A stretch of DNA of 22,655 nucleotides, taken from NCBI GenBank assembly GCA_016742295.1, contig JACVCA010000002.1:1-22655 (forward strand), in the 5' to 3' direction. Source of the DNA: Alphaproteobacteria bacterium. Its GTDB lineage: Bacteria; Pseudomonadota; Alphaproteobacteria; JAGOMX01. The number at the start of each line of letters is the position of its first letter. Position 1 is the stretch's first letter. The position numbers were made by a program, and so were the translations under genes. The notes under the pieces are model-generated. The model was not told the origin of the DNA. It did no database searches and saw only the letters and a program-made list of their open reading frames with translations. Below, piece after piece: positions 22,525 through 22,655 of this stretch.

Positions 22525-22655
22525 GCTTAAAGGAGAGGGATACCTTAAGAATAAACGGAGTAAAAACAGGAAACAATTAGGCAACATTAAGGCTAAAGAT
22601 CGCGCTCTTAAACCATGGGAGAATGATGGCTTTGAAGCCTGGACAGTATTGCGTA
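22502..22655 (+). CDS. Start of the gene after traA, cut by the window edge
   Basis: An ATG at 22502, inside the end of traA in another frame, opens a frame that continues to the window edge, giving 51 codons. It reads MSTQGWHELKGEGYLKNKRS and later ALKPWENDGFEAWTVLR, which is basic and looks coding. It overlaps traA by 23 bases, which suggests translational coupling in a traA operon. No strong Shine-Dalgarno is seen. An ATG at 22521 opens only 19 codons and is less likely. Family unknown. Confidence 0.55.
   Translation, partial: MSTQGWHELKGEGYLKNKRSKNRKQLGNIKAKDRALKPWENDGFEAWTVLR

Noticed and set aside
1..22655. CRISPR array or ribosomal RNA
   Set aside because: No series of evenly spaced identical repeats and no rRNA sequence is visible on either strand.

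Overview
The window looks like part of the genome of an AT-rich, host-associated alphaproteobacterium, most plausibly a Holosporales or Rickettsiales-type intracellular symbiont. This is inference. The grounds are an F-box protein, several proteins with N-terminal export signals, many decayed genes, a solo umuC, and a Ti/RSF1010-type (MobQ) mobilisation block of the kind found in rickettsial integrative elements and plasmids. Nothing seen identifies a species.

Positions 1-7.0 kb form an AT-rich, mostly minus-strand region of exported proteins separated by gene debris. It holds a secreted or membrane-anchored protein cut by the window edge, a DUF883/YqjD-like protein, and a BON-domain lipoprotein. 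It also holds a striking exported RNase III-like protein with three double-stranded RNA-binding domains, behind a consensus sigma-70 promoter, and an exported alanine-rich protein built of ~22-residue repeats. Between them lie remnants of at least three broken genes, one an IS5-family transposase.

Positions 7.4-11.5 kb look more like chromosomal backbone: tRNA-Arg(CCU), a RimB-like/RimK fusion that modifies ribosomal protein S6, umuC without a visible umuD, and small ORFs (51 and 59 codons) with good ribosome binding sites. A degenerate copy of the tail of an Rpn-type nuclease gene follows.

Positions 11.5-14.5 kb carry a two-gene unit: an exported protein joining an F-box to a trypsin-like protease with an intact His/Asp/Ser triad, then a small exported lysine/arginine-rich protein. 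A ParE/RelE-type toxin and a ribbon-helix-helix antitoxin follow, with a palindromic operator.

Positions 14.5-22.6 kb are a mobile-element block. It contains a 58-residue gene with its own promoter, leader hairpin and terminator, a ProQ/FinO-like RNA chaperone, HU, SSB lacking the usual acidic tip, a WGR-domain pseudogene stopped at codon 4, and an Rpn/YhgA-like nuclease. A traC/traD-like operon then faces away from traA (relaxase-helicase), with a recognisable oriT between them. This is the layout of Ti-type conjugation modules. The next gene of the traA operon starts at the right edge.

The two strongest candidates for something undescribed are the exported three-dsRBD RNase III-like protein and the exported F-box/serine-protease fusion. 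Both look like effectors acting in a eukaryotic host.
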